From positions 52,228,093-52,292,092 of the forward strand of contig CM069437.1 in the NCBI GenBank assembly GCA_035610365.1: DNA of 64,000 nucleotides, read 5' to 3'. This document shows positions 1 to 10,451 of this stretch, piece by piece (position 1 is the first letter of the stretch; the number at the start of each line of letters is the position of its first letter). The notes under the pieces were generated by a model, which worked only from the letters and a program-made list of their open reading frames with translations, was not told the DNA's origin and searched no databases. A program made the position numbers and the translations under genes. Source of the DNA: Aquatica leii. Its lineage: Eukaryota > Arthropoda > Insecta > Coleoptera > Lampyridae.

Positions 1-794
1 CAATTATTAATTTTCCAAATTTAAGGGTAGTTACGATGAGTGGCTGGAATTAAAGGCACCTATGAGATGTTAATTCATAATAACACTTGTATTAATTCGT
101 TTATAAGGATGTGTACTTATGATCTGTCTGTCTTTATTGTATCTGCTGAAAATTATAAGATCGCATGGAGGTTAATTTGTTGCCGATGTGTAATAATTAA
201 AAAATAATGCAATCTTATCGACACGTTGTTTAAACTTTCACTTGCGTTAAAATCACTTGGACATTAATATCTTTCTGTTGATTTATTTAGTTTTTATTAA
301 ATTGGATAAGTTTACATTAACTGAATAGAAAGGACAGATCATCAATAGATTTTTCTTCATTTGGATTTGTTCCAATTTTTTAAGAGCGGATGCGTTGGAA
401 ACGGTTGCTCTAACAAACCCACCAAGGATATTAAACACAAATCGATCACTTGATTTATCATTGTAGCGATTTTCTGAGGCTTTTTATTTCAGACCGATTA
501 TCTAGTTTTGCAGTATAAATTATGTAAAAATTCAAAAAACAACTGCATGTTGGTGATAGCCCAATGATACAAGTAAATTTGGCAAATAATGTAAATGATC
601 GTGTTACTGTCAACAGTAATTATTACGGTTAAGGATTCTCTTTGAAAATTTTATAGTTGTAGAGCCCTATCACCTAACATCGCTGTTCAGGAAGTATGTT
701 GTCTCAACTGCAAAGTTTGTAATTTTACAGGAGAAACAAATTAGTTACACATTATCTTTCAGAATGATCTAAGAAATCGGTTTAATTTTTCTGT
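1..794. other. AT-rich sequence without a recognised gene
   Basis: I see no credible coding region, RNA gene or element end here. Short AT-rich tracts dominate. Confidence 0.5.
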
Positions 795-1130
795 GAAAGG
801 TCTGATTGTGTCTACGACCATGTGAACCTGCTGAATGGTGGAGTGGTTGTGCGATAACCAAACTGATGATTTGGGATAAGATTGCATTCTTCCAGGATCA
901 GGATTAGTCTTCTGGCCAATAATTTTTCCAGTAGCTTACGTAAAACGGGTAATAGACTAATTGGCCTGTAGGTTCTAACTTCGTTGGGAGGTTTTCCAGG
1001 TTTGGGAAAGAGTATTACCTGCGCAACCTTCTATTGTACTGGGAAGTAGTACATACAATTTATTTAACCACAATCGTCTGATTGCGGGGATAAGTGCACC
1101 ACCTTTCGGCATTACACCTCCTCCCGAATC
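795..1130 (-). pseudogene. Jockey-like LINE reverse transcriptase remnant
   Basis: Reverse translation of this stretch gives the start of a LINE RT domain: a PKPGKPP motif followed by TYRPISLLPVLRKLLEKLL and then NHQFGYR. This order (KPGK, YRPISLL, QFGFR) is typical of Jockey-clade reverse transcriptases. The upstream part (near 1030-1130) lies in another frame, so a frameshift is present. No endonuclease, catalytic YADD box or element ends are visible. It is a short dead fragment on the same strand as most other elements in the window. Confidence 0.7.
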
Positions 1131-2393
1131 GACGTTACAAGCTGAATGAACCTAATATTTACAAATCTAGAAAAAAACCATAAAAATGGCGCATGCATCT
1201 TAAAACTAAGCGGAACTTAAAACAAACAAAAATAAAAACTTATTCTAATCCTGTGGGAAACTGTCGGATTACAATCTTGCAGTTTATAACCTCAATGTCG
1301 GAGTCAACAGGGACAGACGAATCTGCCAGTGTCAGCTTCGCTGCAGTTTTTTCTTTAGCCCAGTTACATGCTATGCTTAAACCCTATGTTCCAGTTTCGG
1401 CTTCGTGAGGCGTTCGAAAAAGTGCGTTAAGACAGCAATCTCTATTTCGAGACAGCGCTTCTTCCGCTTCTCGCCTAAGCTAGTTTTCATGCAGGAAGCT
1501 AAAGTGTCAGTCGGTCGGACTATTGCAAAGGGCTCTGAAGGAGCAATCTGTTAAAAGTCAGTTTAAGTGTTACTCCCGAACAATTTACTCTAATTTATTT
1601 AAACTCCGAGCTCAAATCTTTCGTTATTGAATTGAGTTTAATTTAAAATTAAAGCTTCAATTTTCAAAAAAAAAAGATCGCAGTGTGTAGCATGCATTAT
1701 GCACTTTTATTAGGAATAAAAAGCGCTAATTAGGCAGTACAGCAGCATATGCCTGGAGTACAGCACCGTGTGTTTAGCGTAACTGTCGGATGCTCGCTCC
1801 AGACGGTATTTTACATTTTCATTATCAAATTTACAGTTTGTTTCTAGTTTAACAAGCGTTTATACATGAAAAAACAATCCTAGTGCGGCCATCAAAAACA
1901 ATGTCTTCTGATAGCCTGTTTGTTATATCCTAAATTTATATTAAGCGGCTATCGAGAACAATACTGTCGATTTGCCTATTTGCGTGTCTTAGAGCTTAGT
2001 TTATATGTTCTTCGAGTTCTTCGAGAGAGGCCGCCGTGCTGGTTACCGCGCGCGTGGGTTCCTTTACGATGTCTCCACGACACTCTGGTTCTTCCTCGCA
2101 TGAAAACACTTCCTCGCACTTTCGCGTTCATTATGTACGGTAAACTTTTGCACAAGGCGTTCGTTTCCTTTCTATCTTTTTCTTACTTTGTCGTGCCGTG
2201 GTTTATGATCTTTCACCCAACTGTGTCGGCTTGTTTGTTTTTCGTCCTAACCTCGTGGTCTCGCTTAATCGCGTACTTTAATTTATCGTCTTTCCGCAGG
2301 TCTGTGTCTTTCGATTTTCCTACCTTTAATAACTTCAGCAGTGTCTGGTTTTAAACGTTCCAGAGAATTCGCGTATCGAGTCAGCTCGATCCA
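1131..2393. other. No recognised gene; possible 3' flank of element A1
   Basis: A 144-codon plus-strand reading frame at 1920-2354 has a low-complexity hydrophobic make-up and no family signature, so I do not call it a gene. The part next to 2394 may be the 3' untranslated tail of the minus-strand LINE A1, but no second copy retains this end for comparison. Confidence 0.4.
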
Positions 2394-3340
2394 CTATTCA
2401 TCGTTATTCGCGACGATCTTAACTTCTCCTTCGTTCATGGGCCAGGCCAGTCCGACGCGTGCTAACCTGGCGTCCGCTATACCGCGTTCGCGTTGAATTA
2501 AGCGACAATCAAACAGGACGTGTTCGACGTCGTCTCTTTCTCCGCACTCGCATTCGGCCGATTCTGATCTACCTATCCCGTTTAGGTATGCTTTAAAGTT
2601 TTCGTGCCCGGTGACGATCTGTACCGTGAAGCGGTTGAGTTTCACCGGGATTTTTCTTCTCGCCTCGATGGTAGGAATGAACCGAAAGGCCCACTTCCAG
2701 TTGCGGCGTTTTCCCACCTCGCGTTCCATTTCCGTATGGAATTTTCTCGTGCGCGCTTCTTCACCGTAGCTAAAGGCAGCTGGTCGTAATCGATATCGAC
2801 GGCTTGTGCCGCTTCTTTTGCTAACGCGTCGGTTCTCTCGTTTCCCGCCGTGCCCACGTGGGCTTTTGTCCATCTAAACTCGAGAGTGGTCTCGTGAATC
2901 GCCCGGATAAGTTTTTGTATATCATAAACTAGCCCGTTTGGCCGTTTCGGACTCGCGATTGCTTCGAGCGCGGATTTCGAATCGGTAATGATTGCCACGC
3001 TCGCCGGTAGATGTTGCGTTGCTTGAACGTGGCGCAGTGCTCCTCGGATTCCGACCAACTCGCTCTGGAAGTTGTTACAACCTTCGGCGAGCCTCATTTT
3101 CTTCGCGGCGATCTCTTCTCCGGAGAACAGCACGAACGCTGCTCCGATTTTCCCGTCCTCGAACGTCGAGCCGTCGGTGTAGTAACGCCAGGGCGGCGCA
3201 CCGTCTTCTCCCAACTGAAATTGGAAGCTCGCCAGGCACGCTGGGTGACCCATCTCGACGGCTTCGATTCTCGTTTTGACTTGGCGCCCCCCAGTAACCG
3301 ATGTTTTCGATCGCGGCGCGTGTTCTATCGTCCGGGACAT
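2394..3340 (-). pseudogene. A1 RNase H domain and C-terminal zinc-binding tail
   Basis: An RNase H fold is recognisable: YYTDGSTFEDG (first catalytic Asp), NFQSELVGIRGAL (catalytic Glu), TDSKSALEA (Asp) and TKAHVGTAGNERTD (His and final Asp). It degrades RNA in the RNA/DNA hybrid made during target-primed reverse transcription. After a frame change at about 2640-2870 comes a CECGERDDVEHVLFDC motif, the CCHC-type tail common in this LINE group, ending at a stop at 2394. The two halves lie in different frames, so the protein is broken here. Confidence 0.85.
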
Positions 3341-4762
3341 TTTTCCGCATTCTTTCTACTTCTGTCGTTTCCTGCAAAAACAAATCAATCGGCAGTAAAT
3401 TGCTTAAAACAAGGGCGGCCTCCGTAGACACCGTACTGTAGGCCATTGCGGCCTTTACCGTTAACGGGCGTTGGGCACTTAGCAGCTTCCTGGTGTTCCT
3501 CACGTTGCATCCTTCCTGCCATATTTCGGTGGCGTACGAAATGGCGGGTTGAATCGCTCCCTAGTAAACGTGAGCGGCAGCTTTTCCCTTGAATCCCCAC
3601 GTGAGAGCCGTCGCCGAGCCAATTTTGAAAGCTAGTTTCTGGCCCTTGTTGGCGGCGTATTCCATGTGGGGCGTCCAATTCAACCTATTATCTATAAGCA
3701 CTCCCAGATATTTTATGCTGTCTTTACAGTACACTCTACCTTCTCCGAGTTTAAAGGTCGGTCTTTGTTGTTGCGGTCTTTTGCCGTAAAAGACGGCTTC
3801 ACTTTTTGCCGTGCTGAATTTCAGTTTTTGTTCTTCGGCCCACCGCTCTAGCGCTGTCAATGCTTCGTTTCCTCTTGCTTTCAGCATCTTAAAATTTTGA
3901 GCTGAAACCAGGAGGATGGTGTCGGCGTACCCCACCAGGCTGCATCCTTCTGGCAGACTACTGTTGAAAATAGTGTCGTACACTAATTTCCAGTAGACCG
4001 GACCGGTGCAACTACTCTGGGGGCATCCCCGAAGGACCCTTCTACTCCTGGTCTCGTTTGTTAACTTTATTTGGGCATTTCTTTCGCAGAAGTAGTTTTT
4101 GCTGATTTTTATTATGTCTTCGGGCAGCTTCCTTCACTTCATTTGCCAGATTATGGTAGGGAACCACGCGTGGTCGAACGCACCTTCGATGTCCAGAGAG
4201 AGATTATCGCGCAGTATTGACCTTTTACTTTTTCTGCTTTGACGAACTCGACCACTCGTCGTATGGCGTCTGTTGTAGTTTTGCCCGCCGCAAAGCGGTA
4301 TTGCTCGGCGTGAAAACCACCGCTCTTTGCAACGTGGTATTCTATTCTAGTGGCGACTATCCTGTCGAGGATTTTGCCGGCCACTGGTAGCCAGCTAATC
4401 GGACGGTAGCTCGTAGGCTCGGTCATGTCTTCTTTTCCTGGCTTCGGAATAAACTTCATAGTTTGTATTTTCCAGCATCTCGGAAAAATGCCCGTCCTTA
4501 AGCATAAGTTAAACGTTCGCGTCCAGATGTCCGGAATGATCTGGAACTCTCGTTTGGCCGCTTCCGGAGAAACTCCGTCGTCGCCCGGTGCTTTTTTAGA
4601 ATTCATTCTATTTACAGCTCTTGCTATTTCTCCTGCGTTTATCTCGACATCCTTTTCTGCTCCGCCTAACGACCTCTCGTCGTCAAAGGTTTTTCTAACC
4701 ATGGCGTGAAGGCGGTCGTCCAGTCGATCGCCGTCGACGGGAAAAAATGACTCCAGCAGCAC
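3341..4762 (-). pseudogene. A1 reverse transcriptase, frame-broken
   Basis: The N-terminal RT part (4762-4151) carries NSKKAPGDDGVSPEA, FIPKPGKEDMTEPTSYRPIS and the AGKTTTDAI region. The palm-to-thumb part (3983-3561) carries a degenerate YAD box in SLVGYADTILLVSA, where a residue of the usual YADD is lost, and the YLGVLIDNRLNW motif. The stretch at about 3990-4150, which should hold the GCPQGS motif, lies in a third frame. At least two frameshifts interrupt the domain. A2 keeps an intact GYADDTMLL box, so the A1 loss is copy-specific decay. Confidence 0.85.
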
Positions 4763-5880
4763 GTCGGCCGTTTCTGCAGCGGTAATTGTGTAACTACCGT
4801 CCTGTCAACATTCCCGATTACGTTGTTAGGATTTCTTTTCCCTCTAACGACCCGGTACGCTACGCCCTACGGGTCCTTTTCGGCGTTCGTAGTGCAATAT
4901 TGTTTCCATTTTTCGGTTCGAGTTTTTTCGATCGAATCTCGATATGCGTGTTTAGCTACACGATACTTCGCTTTCCTAGCGGCTCTTGTATCTTCGTCGT
5001 AAGCTCTTTGCGCACGTCGTCTCATTCTGTTGGCTTCTTTTCGTAACCTCGTGAGCTCTGGCGTCCACCAAGGGACGCTTCACGTTCGTCATGGAAGCTT
5101 CGCAAGCACCTCTGATGGCTTCGTTTAATTTTTCCGCAATTTCTTCAACGTCGATTTCGCTATCGGGTCTTTCTCGTAGTGCTTGTCCGACTACTTCAGT
5201 TTTTTCGCGCAATACTTCCTCGAACAACTTCCAATTTGCTTTTTTGTAGCAGAATCGGTGCGTGTCGTGGTCGTTCTTTTTCAAATTATTTATGGAAGTC
5301 TCCCATACGATCATTTTGTGATCGGACAGGGTTTCTTCGGGACTTAACTTCCATTCGGTAACATTTTCATAGTCATTTACGGTGCCTGCGGTGATGTCGA
5401 CGTAGCTGGTACCGCGGTGTCCTACAAAAGTGGGTCTGCTGTCTTCGTTATACACGGTTTTCCACGATTGCGGCCAGAGATCGTCCTCTAGGATCTTCAA
5501 TGTCGCCGCCCCACAGAGGCGATTTGGCATTGAAGTCTGCGTCTGCGCCTGTTATCGCATCGAGCGACTGTTCAAATTTTCTTAGCAGCTCGGCGTCGCT
5601 GCCATTCGGAGGAAGATAAACGCATATCGCGTAAAACGTGTATTTTCCTTTTGCAGTTTTTATTTCTGCGACCGTGACGTTTTCATCAGAGACGTTGCTT
5701 ATCAGCGTCGAAGCAACGCCGTCTTTTGTGTGAATTATCACGCATTTTGGTTTCTCTACAGTTCCCTGGACTACTTCCAGGTCATTAGGAAATCCTACGA
5801 TCTTTCCAAATTTCACATTCGGTTCTTGTATAAGACAGACGTCGACTTGTTGATCCTTTAAATATTTGACTAAGTTACCG
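4763..5880 (-). pseudogene. A1 APE-type endonuclease, frame-broken
   Basis: The N-terminal half (5880-5448) contains CLIQEPN and DFNAKSPLWGG, the QEP and (G/A)D(F/M)NA boxes of LINE apurinic-like endonucleases. The C-terminal half (5530-4976) contains SYVDITAG and LSDHKMIVWE, the last being the catalytic SDH box. A frameshift near 5450 separates the halves. The enzyme would nick target DNA to prime reverse transcription. The first residues of the domain are replaced by the tail of B1 in the same reading frame. Confidence 0.85.
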
Positions 5881-6173
5881 GCGTATTTTCCCATTGCCTT
5901 AATAGTTATTTTATTTGCTAACTTGTTTATTATTTCGAATAGTTCTCGGTCTCTCACTATTTCACTAACTGTTTTGTTTTTTAGTTTATCACGTTCTTCC
6001 CTTGTCCATTCTTCGTTCTCCTCGCCTTTTAACAGGACATGTTCCGGCGTCCCTCTTTTTCCACATGTGCACTCTTCGGTTTCCGTTATCTTCATTTTGT
6101 ATGTATAACTTGGGTATGGCCCATGTCCTGTTAAAAATTGTATGAATCCTCTTGATGGTTCTAGGTATTTCAT
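5448..6173 (-). pseudogene. In-frame fusion of B1 ORF2 tail with A1 endonuclease
   Basis: This 241-codon frame opens with the C-terminal part of LINE B1 (GHGPYPSYTYKMKITETEE, then CTCGKRGTPEHVLL, a zinc-binding tail). It switches near residue 95-100 (about 5880) into the A1 endonuclease start (NLVKYLKDQQVDVCLIQEP). The two halves belong to different LINE families. The junction is in frame, probably by chance, and marks where a 5'-truncated A1 was joined to B1. Confidence 0.75.
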
Positions 6174-7510
6174 TTTTAACCTTTCTTCTATGTCAGGAAA
6201 TATTTCGTATACTCTTCTTCCTTTTTTACTTTCGTTCCATCTTGTTTGCCATTCTTCTTTTGTTCTTTCTATTTGCTCCTTATTTCTTCCTTCTATGCCT
6301 ATTACGTCTTTGACTCTTTGTATTTCTTGTCGTTTTGATCAGTACTTGGTCGGTCTTTCTTTTATCTTGAGGTCAGCTGGGTATATCCCTGTTATCACTA
6401 GAATAGCATCTAGTGGTGCAGTTCTATATGCCCCAGTGAGTCTCAGCATCATAGTTCTTTGTGTCTGTAGAACTCTTTGTTTCGGTTTAACCAAGTTAAG
6501 TCTATGCGCCCATGTACTTGCTGTGTACGCTAATATGGATGTTAATGTCGTATTGAAGTATAATTTTATTCTATCTATCGCTATTCAAAACTCTCTTTGT
6601 GCCAGTGTAACGATTTGCTGTGTTGTGTTTATCGCTTTCTTGCATTTTTCTTCTATATGTTCCATGAAGTTTTGTTTTTCGTCGATTATTATTCCCAAAT
6701 ATTTATAGCTGCTACTTCTTTTCATTGTTTCCTTTCCCATTTTTATTGTTGGGTTTTTCTGTGATCTTCCTTTGACAATTACGTATGTTGTTTTGTCTTT
6801 TGCCACCTCTAGTTTGTTTTCGCTGCACCAATTTATTATTTTAGTCATTATTTTTGTGGTTTTCGTTGTTATTTCTCGTATGCTGTTTCCCTCTAACTAA
6901 CACCGCCAGATCGTCTGCGAACGCTATTACACTTTCTACTTCTTGATCTTCCTTTATTTGGTCCATCAAGTTTTCCATTATGATGTCCCAAAAGGTTGGT
7001 CCACATATGGATCCTTGCGGGCATCCTTTTGTTATCTTCCTTTTTATTGTTTTTTCTTGTCCGTTCATTTCTACTATTCTATCCTTTAGATAGTCTTTTA
7101 TCATGTTGTATATTTTTATCTGGCAGTTCATTTTCCTGTGTTGTCTAAACAAAGCTGGCCACCATAGATTGTTAAAAGCTCCTTTTATGTCGATAAAGAC
7201 CATTACTCCGTATTTTTGTCTCATATTTACTATAACTGTCGTTGCGTGATTAATTGGGTCTTCTGTCGATTTTCCTTTTCGGAATCCATATTGATTTGGG
7301 TTTTCCCCATTGTGTTTAATAAGCATATTCGGATTCGATTTGTCTTTATTTTCTCCTTTTTCCAATAGTATTACTTCTGCGGTTTTCCACGGTTTTGGAA
7401 ACTTCCCTTGTCTTAAGCATTCGTTAAATTGTTTCGTTAGGCTTGTTTTAATATTGTCTTTTAACATTATTAGAACTTCGGATTTTATTTGATCTTTTCC
7501 TGGTGATTTC
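6174..7510 (-). pseudogene. B1 reverse transcriptase, frame-broken
   Basis: The RT core at 7467-6841 shows NECLRQGKFPKPWKTAEVIL, NPNQYGFRKGKSTED, VFIDIKGAFNNLWWP, TKGCPQGSICGP and VIAFADDLAVLV (catalytic FADD). The next part (6848-6585) continues with TTYVIVKGRSQKNP and YKYLGIIID. Compared with B3, the usual SYRPICLLNTMGKTLERV segment is missing before NPNQYGF, so there is an internal deletion near 7320. Coding resemblance below 6585 continues weakly to the tail motif at about 6000. Confidence 0.85.
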
Positions 7511-7526
7511 CTTGTTTTATTTTTGA

Positions 7527-7946
7527 TTATGGCATCTCTACCTCTTGTATTGTAAAGTCTTCTGTCAGTATATTGTTTAGATACAGCTGTTCCCCAGTTT
7601 TTCTTATTTCTTGTTGTTCCACAGTGTCTTCTTCTTCTTTATCGTTAGGCATTAGATGTTCCAGGATCGTTTCGGCTGAGTCTTCCCAGTTTGTTGTAAA
7701 TTCTCCATTTCCTTTTTCAACTGTTTGTAGTACTATTGGGCTTCTTATCTTATTGGTCACTATTTTATATGGCATGCCCCACGCATCTTTCTGCAAGTTT
7801 TCTTGTACAAAGTTAATCCAGGCTTTTGTTCTGTGTGTCTCTAGTTCCTTTTTGTATTTGCTCTTCTTTTCTTGATATTGTACTAAGAAATACTCTCTTT
7901 CTTGCGCTGTAATAGATTTTTGATATATTTTCCTCGCTCTTCTCAT
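7527..7946 (-). pseudogene. B1 ORF2 linker between endonuclease and RT
   Basis: A basic, coiled-coil-like stretch (repeated RARKIYQK and YQEKKSKYKKELETH) is followed by TKAWINFVQENLQKDAWG, the usual bridge between endonuclease and RT in R1-clade ORF2. B2 has the same region at 32138-31413. The frame changes on both sides. Confidence 0.8.
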
Positions 7947-8021
7947 GGTCGTTCTCAGTTTATACAGACTTTCTGTCCACTCAATCCCTTTATACCTTGT
8001 TTGTTCTTTTTTAGGTATTGT

Positions 8022-8960
8022 TCAGTCCATTGCTCTTTTTATTTCTGTTGTTAGTTTTTCGACGTACTTGCAAACGTTTTCTCCCTGTTTTATATCTTTT
8101 GCTATTCTGAATTCTGTTTTTAGTTTTACCCAGTTTGCTCTACCTATGTCGTACTTACAGCGACTTGATTCCTGCGTATTTATGTAGCTCGTTCTGTCTC
8201 TTGAGATATTAAATGTTATCAGGTTGTGGTCACTAGATGTTTTGTTGTCGTGTACTCGCCATTCGTTCACCTTACCATATGCTCTATTATTGTATGCTGT
8301 GATGCCTATGTTGCTAGTAGGACCAGCTCTGTTACTAAACGTTGGCGGGTTATTTGGTTTGTTTCCAATTTCTAGACCCAGATACTGGACCATATCCTCG
8401 ACCGCTCTTCCTCTTTCGTCGGATTCTTCTCTATGCCCTTCTTTCTCGCTGTGCCACAGGGGTGATCTTGCGTTGACATCTGCCATTATTATTACTGGGT
8501 CGTCTTTGTATTTGTGACAAATCTCTACTGTATGCTCTATGTGGTGTTCTATTCCTTCGCCGAACTGGTAGTACTGGTTAACCAGTATCCAGTTGTCAGC
8601 TTTTTTGCTATTGATTTCTATGCGCACCCAGTGTCTGTTACTATGTTGTTTTATTTTTGTCACTAGTATGTTCTTATTGTATATTATTACCCCTACCATT
8701 GGATTATCTCCCTCTGTTATTTGGCTTTTGGTTTTTGGCACATTCATGATTTTGTTGTTCTTCGTATATGGTTCTTGTATAGCTAGTATGCCTAGTCTGA
8801 GTTCTTCTGCTAGCTTGTTTATTTCCATACTTACCATTTTACTGTTCTTTGTGTTTAGCTGTCCTATTCTTATTTTGTTGTTGTCGTCCATTATGGTATC
8901 CTCGTGTGTATTCCGCATTCTGGCCATGGTTTTGTATGGTTAATTTCTATTCGTCCGTGT
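8022..8960 (-). pseudogene. B1 APE-type endonuclease
   Basis: The frame at 8927-8022 covers most of the domain: IRIGQLNTKNSK (N box), AIQEPYTKN (QEP box), VIIMADVNARSPLWHSEKEG (D.NA box), TSNIGITAY, and SSDHNLITFNI (SDH box). All expected catalytic boxes are readable. The related sequence begins a little upstream, out of frame, at about 8996, beside the C3 junction. It lacks the rest of ORF2 in the same frame. Confidence 0.85.
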
Positions 8961-8996
8961 ATTGCTACGAATTGTTTGTACACATTTTCCAGGTCT

Positions 8997-10003
8997 AATT
9001 TACGACGTCTCCTTTGTGGTCAAAGCGAACGCAGTTAGCGCACGTCGGGTCTCGATCCGGGTTTGGGCATGTTTTCGTCTCGTGATTTTCAGCACAATGG
9101 CCGCACTGTATGTCGCTCTTACAGTTCGTCGAATGGTGGCCATATTTTTGGCAGTTAAAACAACGAGTGACCCGGATATGGTCATTGACCCGGCATGCAT
9201 TCCAGGCGACGTAAACACGACGCGATGCCAAAGGGTATCGCTTAACTTCCGGATGAACCTCAAGTATCCAGTTGCAGTTAGCCCCTTCTCTATTGCCGAA
9301 GCGAAACAGCACTTTTTTTAAGTGCTCATTTGCCAGATGAAGCACCTGATCTGAGGCATCGTGGAAGTTTTGTGAGACCAAAGCCTCTTTCACCTGCTCG
9401 GGGGACAGGTTTCTGGGAACGTCTAGGATAGAAATTCTTGGAAACGATTTGCCTTGGGACTTGATCACAAGGCAGGCTTGTTCGAGGATGGCCGCAGGAA
9501 TTTTAGTCAAATCTGATTTCTCAGATTCCAGTCTGATGGAGCTTTTCCCCGTCTTCGTCACTCGGTCTAGTCTTAGGCCATATTTTTGAGGATCTAAAAC
9601 CTTCATTAGGGTCGTCTTTGTTTCGTCGGCCGTCTTGAGAGGACTATCGGGTTTAGGAAGAATTACTACTGTCGACCTGGGAACAGGTGCGACAGATTTG
9701 CCAGAAGGTACTTTGACCTTTTCTACAATCTTGGTACGGGCCGCTTGTGCATAGGACGGGGCAGGATGTGCAGCTTCGGTTGTGGCAAGCTTGGCTGTTA
9801 CAGACTGCAAGGCTGTTTGGACGTCAGCCAGAGCGGAAGCAATGTCAGCAGTTTGCTGCGAGACGCGACGTTGGATAACGGATTTACGGAAAGTCGCTTG
9901 AAGCCTGCTGACTATGTCAATCATTTCTGATTGTCGTCTTCACGGCGACGCTTGGAAGAAGCGGATTCAGCCTCCATGGCGGAGGAGGCTGAAGGAGTTG
10001 GGG
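8997..10003 (-). mobile_element. C3: partial R1-type element (ORF1 fragment)
   Basis: This is a family C fragment containing about 25 nt of 5' UTR, the ORF1 start and most of ORF1. It reads close to C1 but lacks about 40 N-terminal codons near 9930, which shifts the frame, and has an extra base near 9318. The 309-codon frame at 9924-8995 holds the coiled-coil and RRM-like regions and two CCHC knuckles (CFNCQKYGHHSTNC, CGHCAENHETKTC). It stops inside the third knuckle at CANCVRFDHKGDVV, where B1 begins. Its upstream end abuts the 3' terminus of C2. Confidence 0.85.
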
Positions 10004-10451
10004 AGGAGGAGGATGTGGACCCACCAAACCACCCGAACTTACTTGGTACGAGTTCGCCACAAAAAGGATAGGTAAGAGTATGAAAAGTGTCGTTAAAAGG
10101 AAAGTCTAGTTAGACTTGTCGGATGGGCTAGGTATCGGTACGTGCTATGTGAGCACGCGGTTCAGCGAGGCACCTGCCTTACGGCTTATCCTCGCTTCTA
10201 AGGCATAAAACCAAGTGGGTAGGAAAAGGACTTAGAAACTTGTAAGGGAACTAAGAGAGGCTGAGTTAATTAAGTAGCTACTGCGAAAAGAAACTAAAAG
10301 GTTATTTAAAATAAAATACTGAAATAAAGGATTCTAAATTAAAATTCATGCTGTTAATAATAATAAAAACTAAATACCTACTTTGCCATAGCGTACTTGT
10401 AAGAAAAATAACAAAACCATGCAAAATCGTTAGAAAATAAAAACTCAACTC
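10004..10451 (-). other. C2 3' untranslated region
   Basis: This stretch matches the C1 3' UTR (25892-26342) closely. Its sense 3' end is a CT-rich tail (CACATCCTCCTCC) with no poly(A), as is usual for R1-type elements. Confidence 0.8.

Larger units (their letters stand above)
2394..5880 (-). mobile_element. LINE A1: RNase H-bearing non-LTR retrotransposon, 5'-truncated
   Basis: Read on the minus strand, the order is APE endonuclease (about 5880-4976), reverse transcriptase (about 4762-3561), RNase H (about 3250-2750) and a C-terminal CCHC-like motif (about 2560-2490). RNase H after the RT places it in the I/LOA/R1 superclade of LINEs. ORF1 and the 5' UTR are absent: at about 5880 the sequence joins the 3' coding end of LINE B1. 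Several frameshifts make it non-functional. Relatives in this window are A2 (45459-48221) and A3 (50660-51060). Confidence 0.85.
5881..8996 (-). mobile_element. LINE B1: R1-clade non-LTR retrotransposon, ORF2 only
   Basis: Minus-strand order: endonuclease (8960-8022), linker (7946-7527), RT (7510-6585) and C-terminal CCHC tail (about 6110-5990). The RT boxes GCPQGSICGPTFWD and FADDLAVLV are of R1-clade type. ORF1 is absent: at 8996 the sequence abuts the ORF1 fragment of family C (C3). The 3' end is lost at the junction with A1. Several frameshifts are present. B2 and B3 are other copies in this window. Confidence 0.85.

Noticed and set aside
1920-2354. Plus-strand 144-codon frame as a host gene
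   Set aside because: No motif, skewed Phe/Leu/Arg content, and next to the minus-strand A1 element.
10000-10020. 28S sequence or R1 target duplication at the C2 3' end
   Set aside because: The expected TGTCCCTA repeat is absent; family C 5' UTR follows instead.
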